Source: REEB481 sp039796915 | GTDB taxonomy: Bacteria; Bacteroidota; Bacteroidia; NS11-12g; UBA955 | Length of the DNA: 13,729 bases | Assembly: GCA_039796915.1 (NCBI GenBank) | Contig: JBDKIU010000226.1 | Span: 1-13,729 of the forward strand | Direction: 5' to 3' | Shown: positions 7,558-13,729 of the stretch, piece after piece | Layout of the letters: every line of letters starts with the position of its first letter | How positions within the stretch are numbered: position 1 is the stretch's first letter | The notes under the pieces: generated by a model | The model's input: the letters and a program-made list of their open reading frames with translations, nothing else | What the model was told of the DNA's origin: nothing | Databases searched by the model: none | Translations under genes and position numbers: made by a program

Positions 7558-7630
7558 AGGTCTTTTTTTACGCAGATAATCCGTAAAAATGGACAATTCA
7601 TCGAATAAAAGCAAATTCTGAACAGGATGT

Positions 7631-7667
7631 AAAAAAAGAGGGCCTGAATCTGACGATTCAAGCCCTC
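7631..7667 (-). terminator. Strong intrinsic terminator of the Spy-like gene
   Basis: On the minus strand the arms GAGGGCTTGAATC and GATTCAGGCCCTC form a 13-bp stem with one internal mismatch and a 4-nt loop. A run of seven T residues follows directly. It begins 16 bp past the stop of the 121-residue gene and lies upstream of the T9SS Ig-repeat gene, so it separates the two transcripts. Confidence 0.88.
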
Positions 7668-7683
7668 AACCACCAAAACACAT

Positions 7684-8049
7684 TTATAACCCCGGGGGAA
7701 TTCCTGAAGCGCTGTTCCTGGCCTTGCGTTTGTTTCTAAGCACTTCTTTTTGTTCCTCTGTCAACACTGCCCGAATTTGTTCCATACTGTTCTTCCTGAT
7801 CACTTCCATTTCCCGCTGCATTGCTTCCCTGTTCCCTCCGTTCCGTCTTTTTACTTCGAGGCGGCGTGCACAAGTGCTGTCCTGAATGGCGCGGATTTGT
7901 GCTTCCTGTGTGGAAGTAATGCCCATACTGTCTTTCAGGAAGCGCATAAGTTCCGATCCTCGTTGCGTACAGGGATCTGCTGCCGGCTGTGCCTGAACTT
8001 TTGCCAGGGCTACCAGCATGAAAAAACCAAGCATCAATATCTGTTTCAT
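7684..8049 (-). CDS. Small Spy/CpxP-like periplasmic protein
   Basis: The 121-residue protein has a signal peptide (about 1-20, MKQILMLGFFMLVALAKVQA) and a mature part that should be almost entirely helical, basic and rich in Gln, Glu and Arg. The helical region holds two repeats of the LTxxQ type: a degenerate GITSTQEAQIRAIQ (43-56) and a clear LTEEQKEVL (96-104). This pattern is typical of Spy/CpxP-like periplasmic proteins, which in other bacteria act as chaperones or as sensors of envelope stress. The family assignment rests on pattern only. Cys27 and Cys60 could form a disulfide. The tail is Lys/Arg-rich and ends SASGIPPGL. The gene lies between two T9SS cargo genes and ends at a strong terminator. 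It is divergent from the S8 protease with 69 bp between starts. No TAnnTTTG element is seen upstream of it. Confidence 0.75.
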   Translation of the reverse strand: MKQILMLGFFMLVALAKVQAQPAADPCTQRGSELMRFLKDSMGITSTQEAQIRAIQDSTCARRLEVKRRNGGNREAMQREMEVIRKNSMEQIRAVLTEEQKEVLRNKRKARNSASGIPPGL

Positions 8050-8106
8050 GTTTGAATTTCTTTATGCCTTTCTGATGCCTGCATGATTCTGAAGTTTAAT
8101 GACCTA

Positions 8107-8114
8107 TACCTTTG
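8107..8114 (+). promoter_or_regulatory. Candidate -7 promoter element of the S8 protease, almost at the start codon
   Basis: TACCTTTG matches TAnnTTTG perfectly but ends only 4 nt before the ATG at 8119. If functional, transcription would begin at or next to the start codon, giving a leaderless mRNA. No TTG-type -33 element is obvious at 19-21 bp upstream. Confidence 0.4.
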
Positions 8115-8118
8115 AACC

Positions 8119-10338
8119 ATGTTCCGCCATTACTTCTGTAAAGCGCTCATGTTGGGAATGGTTTCCTTCCACAGCCTGAATGCCCAGCTTGATAAAGTAA
8201 ATCCATACGGAAAACTCTTATTGAACCAGCTTCCGGATATGGATCGATCTCAAGGGTTGGAAGCTGAATATCCGTACCTGATGAATATCATTCCGAACGC
8301 ATTGAGCCTGAAACAGGCGGAAGCGCTGGGCATCAAAGTGCAAAGCCGCTGCGGCGATGTATGGTCTTGCCGTTCCACCCTGTCTCAAATGGCACAGCTC
8401 GCACAAGAGCAAGGCGTTCGTTACATCGAGGTTCACCCCTGGAATGCGGTTCGTTCCCTTGACGACAGCGCCCGAAAAGCCAGCAGTATTCGCCAGGCCT
8501 GGAACTCAGGAAGCACCACACCCATCAAAGGCAAAGGTGTTGTTTTGGGTATTGTGGATGTTGGATTTCAAACCGACCATCCGGGATTTTGGGACAGTAC
8601 CGGAAACCTGTACCGCGTCAAGCGTTTCTGGAATCAATCGTCTTCTGCAGGCCCCGCCCCGCAAGGCTTTACCTATGGTCGGGAATGTAAAACCGAACTG
8701 GATATTCGCGCCGAACGCAACGACGATGGAACGCACGGAACCCACGTGGCTGGCATTGCCGGTGGCTCCGGACTGGGTTCTCCCGGATTTAAATATGCAG
8801 GTGTAGCGCCGGAAGCAGATCTGGTTTTTGTGAACATCATGTATGCCTCACCGAGTATTCCCGGCAGTGCCTGGGGCGATTATGTGATTGCCAATCCCGC
8901 CATCATCGATGCTTATGATTACGTGCTTCGCTATGCAAAATCCAAAGGACAGCGCGCTGTTACCAACCTCAGCTGGGGCATGCATACCGGCCCGCATGAC
9001 GGCACTTCGCTCTTCGATCGCGCCGTGGACCAATTATCTGAGCAGGGACTGGTGGTGGTTGGCGCCGCCGGCAACGACGGCAGCTCGCGCATGCACCTGT
9101 TCGTTCCGCTGCGCGGCGACACCTTGTATTCCTACGCCTACGACAACGGACGTAAAAACCGCACTGCCGAAAGCATTTACACCGACATCTGGGGAACCAA
9201 GGGGAAAACCTTTTACGTAAATGCTGCGCTTTTTGATACCCTGGGAAATAAAATCCTTGAAACGCCCTTCTACCCTGCCGATGGCAGCAGCAAGAGTTCC
9301 TGGTTTACCGCAGGCAACGATACACTCCTGCTAAACATCAGCAGCCAGAAGGAATATCCTTTTAATGGCAAAAGCAATATGTTGTTGATTGCCAGCCATA
9401 AAAACCCTTCCAAAAACCACATCAGACTTGGCTTTTATGCTGACTCTTCAGACCTCCACGCCTGGAATTCCGGCGAGGCATACCTGTGGTCATCAGGTGG
9501 TTTCAGCCATGAAGTTAAAGGCAACGACTACAAGGGAACATACCTGAACGGCAACGATGAACATACCATCGGCGAAAACGGCGGCAGCGGAAACAACACC
9601 ATCTCTGTTGGCGCCTACGTAACGCGTAACGTCTGGACCGATGACCGCAACAACCCGAGAGACAATAAAGGCCAGACGCTGTACACCAACGCCACCTTTA
9701 CCAGCCGCGGCCCCAGGGTTGACGGCTTCATCAAACCGAATGTAGCCGCGCCCGGTTCTGAAATTTGCGCACCATTGCACAACCGACAGCTTCCAGGATG
9801 GCTGTTCGACCGTGTTTTATGTCGCGACAGCATCAAAGGTGCCTGGAATTATTACGGCGTATTGCAGGGAACCAGCATGGCATCGCCACATGTGGCGGGG
9901 ATTGCCGCGCTGATGCTGGAAGCCGATCCATCGCTGACGCCGGCCACACTCCGAACATTGTTGCAGCAAAGCGCGAAACAGGATGCGTTCACCGGAACTG
10001 TTCCCAACGGCATTTTCGGCTACGGCAAAGTAGATGCACTGGCTGCGCTGATGGCCGTGAGAACACTGTCCGTTGGCAACACGCCGGAGCATCCCGTTCA
10101 ATGGCAGCTGTGGCCAAATCCCGCGCAGGGCGGAACGGTGAACATCCGCGTACCTGAATTATGGAAAGGCAACATCACACTGCAGCTGTACGACCTGAAC
10201 GGCCGTCTGCTGGAACAAAGCACGTACGCAGCATCTGACATCCTCAGCCTGCGCACCGAACATCTGCCTGCGGGAACTTATACCCTGATGCTAAAACACC
10301 GCAATCACTCCACCGCCAGACTACTCCTGGTTCCCTGA
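8119..10338 (+). CDS. Secreted subtilisin-like serine protease (peptidase family S8) with T9SS sorting tail
   Basis: This is an endopeptidase expected at the cell surface or outside the cell. The 739 residues begin with a signal peptide (about 1-22, cleavage after LNA). An N-terminal region (about 25-125) may be an inhibitory propeptide. The S8 domain has Asp147 (GIVDVGF), His206 (DGTHGTHVAG), oxyanion Asn319 (GAAGND) and Ser586 (QGTSMASPHVAG). The triad is complete, though the usual DTG around Asp is DVG. About 265 residues separate Asn319 from Ser586, with an extra beta-rich segment (about 330-490) where compact subtilisins are much shorter; CspA-like and other large S8 enzymes have similar insertions. 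The tail (about 661-739) begins at WPNP (665-668) and is a T9SS type A sorting domain. The last 34 bp overlap the end of the convergent carbonic anhydrase gene. The substrate is unknown. Confidence 0.95.
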   Translation: MFRHYFCKALMLGMVSFHSLNAQLDKVNPYGKLLLNQLPDMDRSQGLEAEYPYLMNIIPNALSLKQAEALGIKVQSRCGDVWSCRSTLSQMAQLAQEQGVRYIEVHPWNAVRSLDDSARKASSIRQAWNSGSTTPIKGKGVVLGIVDVGFQTDHPGFWDSTGNLYRVKRFWNQSSSAGPAPQGFTYGRECKTELDIRAERNDDGTHGTHVAGIAGGSGLGSPGFKYAGVAPEADLVFVNIMYASPSIPGSAWGDYVIANPAIIDAYDYVLRYAKSKGQRAVTNLSWGMHTGPHDGTSLFDRAVDQLSEQGLVVVGAAGNDGSSRMHLFVPLRGDTLYSYAYDNGRKNRTAESIYTDIWGTKGKTFYVNAALFDTLGNKILETPFYPADGSSKSSWFTAGNDTLLLNISSQKEYPFNGKSNMLLIASHKNPSKNHIRLGFYADSSDLHAWNSGEAYLWSSGGFSHEVKGNDYKGTYLNGNDEHTIGENGGSGNNTISVGAYVTRNVWTDDRNNPRDNKGQTLYTNATFTSRGPRVDGFIKPNVAAPGSEICAPLHNRQLPGWLFDRVLCRDSIKGAWNYYGVLQGTSMASPHVAGIAALMLEADPSLTPATLRTLLQQSAKQDAFTGTVPNGIFGYGKVDALAALMAVRTLSVGNTPEHPVQWQLWPNPAQGGTVNIRVPELWKGNITLQLYDLNGRLLEQSTYAASDILSLRTEHLPAGTYTLMLKHRNHSTARLLLVP

Positions 10339-10850
10339 GCATAAAACTGCCTGAAGGCCGCTGCCTTTTCCACATAATCAGACACACTTGCCGCAATGGC
10401 CGTTTCCTGTTCCGGGCCAAGGCTGCGCACCACTTTTGCGGGCACGCCCAACACCAGAGAATAAGGCGGAATGACCATCCCAGACGGGACCAGCGCATTG
10501 GCCCCAATCACAGAATATTCCCCTATAACTGCGTTGTTGAGCACCGTGGCGTGCATGCCCACCAATACATGATGGGAAATCCGCGCACCGTGCACAATGG
10601 CACCATGTCCAATCGTGCAATCCGCGCCAATGATGGCCGGATCGCCCGGATCGGCGTGAATCATGGCCAAATCCTGAATATTGGTGCGTGCGCCAACCGA
10701 AATCAGCGCCGTGTCGCCGCGCAAAACGGCATTGAACCAAACAGATGCTTCATCACCCAGCTCCACCGTGCCGGTTACCTGCGCTCCGGGCGCAATAAAC
10801 ACATCCTTCCCCAGCTTCACGGGCGTTTGCAGTCGTTCTAATGTAGTCAT
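10305..10850 (-). CDS. Gamma-class carbonic anhydrase family protein (YrdA/PaaY-like left-handed beta-helix)
   Basis: Members of this family fold as trimeric left-handed beta-helices built from hexapeptide repeats and bind zinc or iron between subunits. Some hydrate CO2, while others have uncertain activity. The 181 residues from the ATG at 10850 are typical in length. Visible are RGD (44-46), TNIQD (56-60), and the three metal-ligand histidines His65 (AMIHAD), His82 and His87 (IGHGAIVHG). Repeats of the type [LIV]GxxxxIG run through most of the length, and a C-terminal helix (about 145-171) closes the fold. The longer upstream frame to 10931 would add 27 residues unlike the family, so it is rejected. 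The gene is divergent from hutI with 36 bp between starts. It shares 34 bp of its 3' end with the convergent protease gene. The physiological substrate cannot be read from the sequence. Confidence 0.93.
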   Translation of the reverse strand: MTTLERLQTPVKLGKDVFIAPGAQVTGTVELGDEASVWFNAVLRGDTALISVGARTNIQDLAMIHADPGDPAIIGADCTIGHGAIVHGARISHHVLVGMHATVLNNAVIGEYSVIGANALVPSGMVIPPYSLVLGVPAKVVRSLGPEQETAIAASVSDYVEKAAAFRQFYAQGTRSSLAVE

Positions 10851-10886
10851 CCGTGCTAATTTGCAGCTTTTTCCGGAAGAAACCAC

Positions 10887-12122
10887 ATGAACCTTGTTTT
10901 CACCAACATCGCCAGGATTTACGGCACGCATCCTTCAGATTGCCAGCGACTCAAAGGCCGCGAGATGGCTGAAGTTCCTTTTGAAGACCATGCCTTCCTG
11001 CGCAGCAGCAACGGCCTGATAACGGAAATCGGGCCGATGGAACAGTTCGTCCCACGGGAAGGAGAAGAACAAGTTTCTCTGGAGGACCGCTGGCTGATCC
11101 CGGGTTTGGTGGACAGCCATACGCATCTGGTGTTTGCCGCTGCGCGGGAAGAAGAATTTCGCATGCGCATCACCGGAAAGAGCTACGAAGAAATTGCAGC
11201 CGCCGGAGGCGGAATCCTCAACTCCGCGCTGAAGTTGAGGCAAACTTCCGAAGAACAACTTTTTGAAGATGCCTGCGACAGGCTGCGCCTGATGATGGCC
11301 CATGGAACCACGACGGTAGAAATAAAAAGCGGCTACGGGCTGGACACGGCTTCTGAATTGAAAATGCTGCGCGTGGTGCAGCGGCTGAAATCGGCTTTCC
11401 CCATGCAGATTAAAGCCACCTTTCTGGGCGCACATGCCATTCCGGCTGAATACAAATCGCGAAGGGATGATTACATCCGGCTGATGGTTGAAGAAATGCT
11501 TCCGGCCATACAAAAAGAAGGGCTGGCCGATTTCATAGATGTGTTCTGCGACCGCGGCTTCTTCACGCCGGAAGAAACAGCCACCTTACTGGAGGCGGGT
11601 TTGCGTTACGGACTGCGGCCTAAAATCCACGCCAATGAACTGGGCCTTACCGGCGGCGTGCAGGTGGGCGTGCGTTACGGCGCTTTATCGGTGGACCATC
11701 TGGAACATTGCGGCCCGGAAGAAATCAGTTGTTTACAACAAAGCCATACCATTCCGGTAGGACTTCCCGGAACTTCCTATTTCCTGGGCCTTCCTTATAC
11801 GCCGGTACGCGCACTGATGGACGCCGGACTTCCCGTGGCGCTGGCCAGCGATTTCAATCCAGGCAGCAGTCCCGGGCCTTCGCTGCAAATGACCATGAGC
11901 CTGGCCTGTACCCAAATGAACATGCTTCCGGAAGAAGCGCTGAACGCCGTAACCCTGAATGCCGCGGCAGCACTGGATTTAAGCCATCAGTGCGGAAGCC
12001 TGGCGCCTGGGAAGCGCGCCGATTTCTGCGTATTGAAAGGAAAGCCATCGCTGGCCATCATTCCCTACCATTTCGGTGTAAACCATGTGGAAGAAGTTTA
12101 TGTACAGGGTGTGCGCTGTTGA
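10887..12122 (+). CDS. hutI: Imidazolonepropionase (histidine degradation)
   Basis: HutI is a cytoplasmic amidohydrolase that opens 4-imidazolone-5-propionate to N-formimino-L-glutamate, the third step of histidine catabolism. The 411 residues fit the family. Metal and catalytic positions are all present: His78 and His80 (VDSHTHLVFA), the family motif VEIKSGYGLD (144-153), His183 (GAHAIP), His248 and Glu251 (KIHANEL), His271 (SVDHLEH) and Asp322 (ASDFNPGSSPG). The usual amidohydrolase C-terminus SLAPGKRADFCVL (371-383) follows. The start is the ATG at 10887. No Shine-Dalgarno sequence or clear TAnnTTTG element precedes it, and the 36 bp to the divergent gene leave little room for one. The other hut genes (hutH, hutU, and hutG or hutF) are not in the window, so the pathway is probably dispersed. 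The gene converges on tryptophan 2,3-dioxygenase. Confidence 0.97.
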   Translation: MNLVFTNIARIYGTHPSDCQRLKGREMAEVPFEDHAFLRSSNGLITEIGPMEQFVPREGEEQVSLEDRWLIPGLVDSHTHLVFAAAREEEFRMRITGKSYEEIAAAGGGILNSALKLRQTSEEQLFEDACDRLRLMMAHGTTTVEIKSGYGLDTASELKMLRVVQRLKSAFPMQIKATFLGAHAIPAEYKSRRDDYIRLMVEEMLPAIQKEGLADFIDVFCDRGFFTPEETATLLEAGLRYGLRPKIHANELGLTGGVQVGVRYGALSVDHLEHCGPEEISCLQQSHTIPVGLPGTSYFLGLPYTPVRALMDAGLPVALASDFNPGSSPGPSLQMTMSLACTQMNMLPEEALNAVTLNAAAALDLSHQCGSLAPGKRADFCVLKGKPSLAIIPYHFGVNHVEEVYVQGVRC

Positions 12123-12140
12123 ACAGGAAACCCAATCGTG

Positions 12141-12166
12141 AAAAATGAGTCTCATCCATGAGACCC
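12141..12166 (-). terminator. Intrinsic terminator of the tryptophan dioxygenase gene
   Basis: On the minus strand GGGTCTC pairs with GAGACTC (one G-U pair), with ATGGAT between them that can extend the stem. The sequence ATTTTT follows. It lies about 20 bp past the dioxygenase stop. Read on the plus strand the same hairpin has no T run, so it would serve hutI poorly. Confidence 0.6.
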
Positions 12167-12185
12167 CAATAGTGCGGCAGCAGGC

Positions 12186-13121
12186 TTAAGCCTCAAGTCT
12201 GGTGTAAGAATCCAGGTTGTTTTCACCCCACAGTGCGCGTTCCTCTTCAGACCACAATTCGGGGAAGAAGATGCGTTTTTGATACCGCGGGTGCATGTAG
12301 CGCTGCCATGGACTTCCGCCGGTAGCCGCACCGCCTCCGATGTATTTTTCAGCGGCATGGTAATGTGCCATCACCCAGCGAATGTTCACCGTATGATCGT
12401 AATGACGCATGGCATTGCGCAGTTGCAGGTTTTGCTTCACTGCTTCCGGCAAAGCCTTAAACAACGTCCATAAATTGTGCTTTTTGCATTGCTTCATAAA
12501 CGCCAGAAACTCTTCCTTATAACGCTTTTCAAAATTGCGGAGCAGGGCATTTTTCACGCCGGTGGCATGATCCTTTCCTGCGGCCTGCCAATACAGCAAT
12601 TCGAAAATTTCTTCTGGGGCGGCGTCAGGTTGCAACTGCTGACGATACCTCAAATCCACCAGATTCTGCAGTTCTGTGGACGCGAATTCTATCTGACGGT
12701 ATTGCGCACTTTGAAACCCACTGGCAGGCGTTAAGGTATCCCTGAACTTCATGTATTGTTCAGGCTGCATGCCATCGCCCATGATGTTAAACGACTCGGC
12801 AAGCATGTCGAAATAGCGGCTCACCCTGTCGAGGTGCATGCTGAATTTTTCAGCTGTTAAGGAGCCGGGTTCCGACAATTGTCCGATTTCCCAGAGAATC
12901 ATTTTGAACAATAATTCATTGATTTGGTGGTACATGATGAACACCATTTCATCGGGCAGTTGCGTGCGTTTGATTTGCAAGCCGAGCAGCGCATCTACCT
13001 GAATATAATCCCAGTAGGTAATCGGTTCTGCATGCAGCAATCCAGACAAATGCACGTCGGGATCCTGACCCATGGCCCGGTATTTCTGATCAATAGCTTC
13101 CAGCAATTCTGTTCTGTTCAT
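12186..13121 (-). CDS. kynA: Tryptophan 2,3-dioxygenase
   Basis: This haem enzyme adds O2 across the indole of L-tryptophan to give N-formylkynurenine, the first step of the kynurenine route. Known members are homotetrameric and cytoplasmic. Numbering from the ATG at 13121 (311 residues), landmarks are His65 in FIMYHQINELLFK, Arg127 in FRDTLTPASGFQSAQYRQIE, the proximal haem ligand His253 (by alignment of MAHYHAAEKYIG with the Xanthomonas HVQMVERIIG segment) and Thr267 in ATGGS. The frame can be extended three codons to a TTG at 13130, but the ATG is preferred. A near-consensus -7 element lies exactly 17 nt upstream of that ATG. No kynurenine formamidase or kynureninase gene is adjacent, so the fate of the product is unknown: catabolism or NAD synthesis. 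The gene is followed by a hairpin terminator and converges on hutI. Confidence 0.96.
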   Translation of the reverse strand: MNRTELLEAIDQKYRAMGQDPDVHLSGLLHAEPITYWDYIQVDALLGLQIKRTQLPDEMVFIMYHQINELLFKMILWEIGQLSEPGSLTAEKFSMHLDRVSRYFDMLAESFNIMGDGMQPEQYMKFRDTLTPASGFQSAQYRQIEFASTELQNLVDLRYRQQLQPDAAPEEIFELLYWQAAGKDHATGVKNALLRNFEKRYKEEFLAFMKQCKKHNLWTLFKALPEAVKQNLQLRNAMRHYDHTVNIRWVMAHYHAAEKYIGGGAATGGSPWQRYMHPRYQKRIFFPELWSEEERALWGENNLDSYTRLEA

Positions 13122-13138
13122 GTTGTTCAATGATGCGG

Positions 13139-13146
13139 CAAAGTAA
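13139..13146 (-). promoter_or_regulatory. Candidate -7 promoter element for tryptophan dioxygenase
   Basis: On the minus strand this reads TTACTTTG, one mismatch from TAnnTTTG. It lies 17 nt before the ATG at 13121, the same distance seen for the two perfect elements in the 3015-3183 divergent region. That shared spacing is the main support, since no -33 element is clear. Confidence 0.4.
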
Positions 13147-13209
13147 AGGATGAGGCATGGCTAAAAAAGGAAATCACCTGTTGTTGGCGCCTGATAAATA
13201 TCAACCAAC

Positions 13210-13240
13210 AAAAAAGGCGACCACACGGATCGCCTTTTTT
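13210..13240 (-). terminator. Strong intrinsic terminator of the outer-membrane barrel gene
   Basis: A perfect 11-bp inverted repeat (AAAAAAGGCGA and TCGCCTTTTTT) flanks a 9-nt loop, giving a G+C-rich stem base with T runs on both strands. On the minus strand it starts about 18 bp past the barrel gene stop. It is symmetric and could also act on the plus strand, but no plus-strand gene precedes it. Confidence 0.87.
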
Positions 13241-13258
13241 GTTCTTCCATTTTTTATG

Positions 13259-13729
13259 TCAGGAAAATGTAGTCAGCAGCCCAATGGTAAACTGCTGCGC
13301 TGCGGGATTGCCTCCATTTTGACGGAACAAGGGATTCATATTGTATTTCGCATAAACACGGAATCTGTTATAACCCACTTCAACATAGGGGCTTACTTTC
13401 CAATCGTTCATTTGAAAGCTGTTCCTCCATTTTTCACGACCGTCATTTTCAAAGACATATTTGGCATGGCTTCTCAGCCTGTATCCAATATGACAGCCAA
13501 CAAGAACATTTAATTTTTCATCAGCATCTTCACTGCTGTGAATTCCAATCATCAGGGGAATGGTGAGGTATTGACCCACCAGTTTGCTTTTTTTGGAATT
13601 TTGGGTGGAATCAATGGTAAAATGCTGTGTGGTTGATCCCAAAGGCGGGAAAGTATCCAACGTACCCAGGCGCACAGCCGGATTTTCGAAGCGGTAATTA
13701 TCCCATTCATACCCCAGTCCTGACCAGAT
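13259..13729 (-). CDS. Outer-membrane beta-barrel protein (C-terminal part; gene runs off the right edge)
   Basis: The frame stays open to the last base, so these 156 residues are the C-terminal part of a longer gene whose start is not in the window. The visible part has the alternating aromatic/polar pattern of barrel strands: GLGYEWDNYRF near the right edge, GQYLTIPLMIGIHS, LNVLVGCHIGYRLRSH, VSPYVEVGYNRFRVYAKYNM, and a final strand AAQQFTIGLLTTFS ending in a hydrophobic/aromatic residue, as expected for recognition by the BAM machinery. It resembles the small Bacteroidota porin-like barrels of the OMP_b-brl_2 type. Specific function is unknown. A loop rich in Lys, Ser and Thr lies near 13570-13630. 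A strong terminator follows the stop. The protein may begin with a signal peptide beyond the window. Confidence 0.85.
   Translation of the reverse strand: MWSGLGYEWDNYRFENPAVRLGTLDTFPPLGSTTQHFTIDSTQNSKKSKLVGQYLTIPLMIGIHSSEDADEKLNVLVGCHIGYRLRSHAKYVFENDGREKWRNSFQMNDWKVSPYVEVGYNRFRVYAKYNMNPLFRQNGGNPAAQQFTIGLLTTFS

Noticed and set aside
7558..7614. 19-codon upstream extension of the T9SS Ig-repeat gene
   Set aside because: The extension places charged residues before an excellent signal peptide that begins at the ATG at 7557. The internal start fits secretion.
10354..10369. Small hairpin AAGGC/GCCTT followed by two T residues after the protease stop
   Set aside because: It lies within carbonic anhydrase coding sequence, has a five-pair stem and only a very short T run, so it is too weak to call a terminator.
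10856..10863. CTAATTTG upstream of hutI as a promoter element
   Set aside because: It has TA one base too close to TTTG, and the nearest TTTG -33 candidate (10826-10829) has 26-bp spacing, outside the usual 19-21.
10851..10931. 27-codon upstream extension of the carbonic anhydrase gene
   Set aside because: It would overlap the start of hutI and adds residues not typical of the family. The ATG at 10850 gives the standard length.
13122..13130. TTG start three codons upstream for tryptophan dioxygenase
   Set aside because: The ATG at 13121 lies 17 nt from the candidate -7 element and leaves the conserved domain intact, so the TTG is not needed.
13157..13513. 118-codon plus-strand ORF at the right end
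   Set aside because: It runs through a perfect terminator hairpin and antisense to the barrel gene, has no recognisable domain, and is best read as a shadow.

Overview
The window looks like a chromosomal stretch from a free-living, heterotrophic member of the Bacteroidota (Bacteroidetes). Four things support this. Two predicted secreted proteins end in type IX secretion (T9SS) sorting domains. Several genes carry the phylum's -7 promoter element TAnnTTTG close to their start codons. Shine-Dalgarno sequences are essentially absent. The DnaA, IscA-like and outer-membrane barrel sequences have a Bacteroidota flavour. G+C is roughly half by eye. The order or family cannot be fixed from the sequence alone.

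Layout, left to right. (1) The 5' part of dnaA (minus strand) runs off the left edge. (2) Upstream of it lies a two-gene minus-strand unit: a one-TM conserved hypothetical protein, joined by an ATGA overlap to a 520-residue methylmalonyl-CoA mutase large subunit that has no cobalamin-binding domain. (3) Divergent from this pair are an A-type iron-sulfur carrier and a MacB/FtsX-type ABC permease that starts with TTG. (4) A secretion block follows: a 905-residue Ig-repeat/PKD protein with a T9SS tail, a small Spy/CpxP-like periplasmic protein ending at a strong terminator, and a divergent S8 (subtilisin-like) protease with a T9SS tail. (5) A gamma-class carbonic anhydrase and imidazolonepropionase (hutI) are divergent from each other; hutI then converges on tryptophan 2,3-dioxygenase. 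(6) The C-terminal part of an outer-membrane beta-barrel protein runs off the right edge, followed by a strong hairpin terminator.

The genes are mostly single units or pairs, not one pathway. The metabolic genes point to amino-acid catabolism (histidine and tryptophan) and to propionyl/methylmalonyl-CoA handling with a split, B12-dependent mutase. The secreted genes point to surface display of an adhesin-like protein and a protease. The genes are packed tightly: one convergent pair is separated by 2 bp, another overlaps by 34 bp, and one divergent pair has only 36 bp between start codons.

I found no CRISPR array, tRNA, rRNA, insertion sequence or phage gene, and no clear undescribed multi-gene system. 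The points most worth a second look are the orphan mutase subunit coupled to an unknown membrane protein, the TTG start overlapping a 13-codon mini-ORF, the apparently leaderless protease promoter, and the five tandem Cys-bracketed repeats of the T9SS protein.
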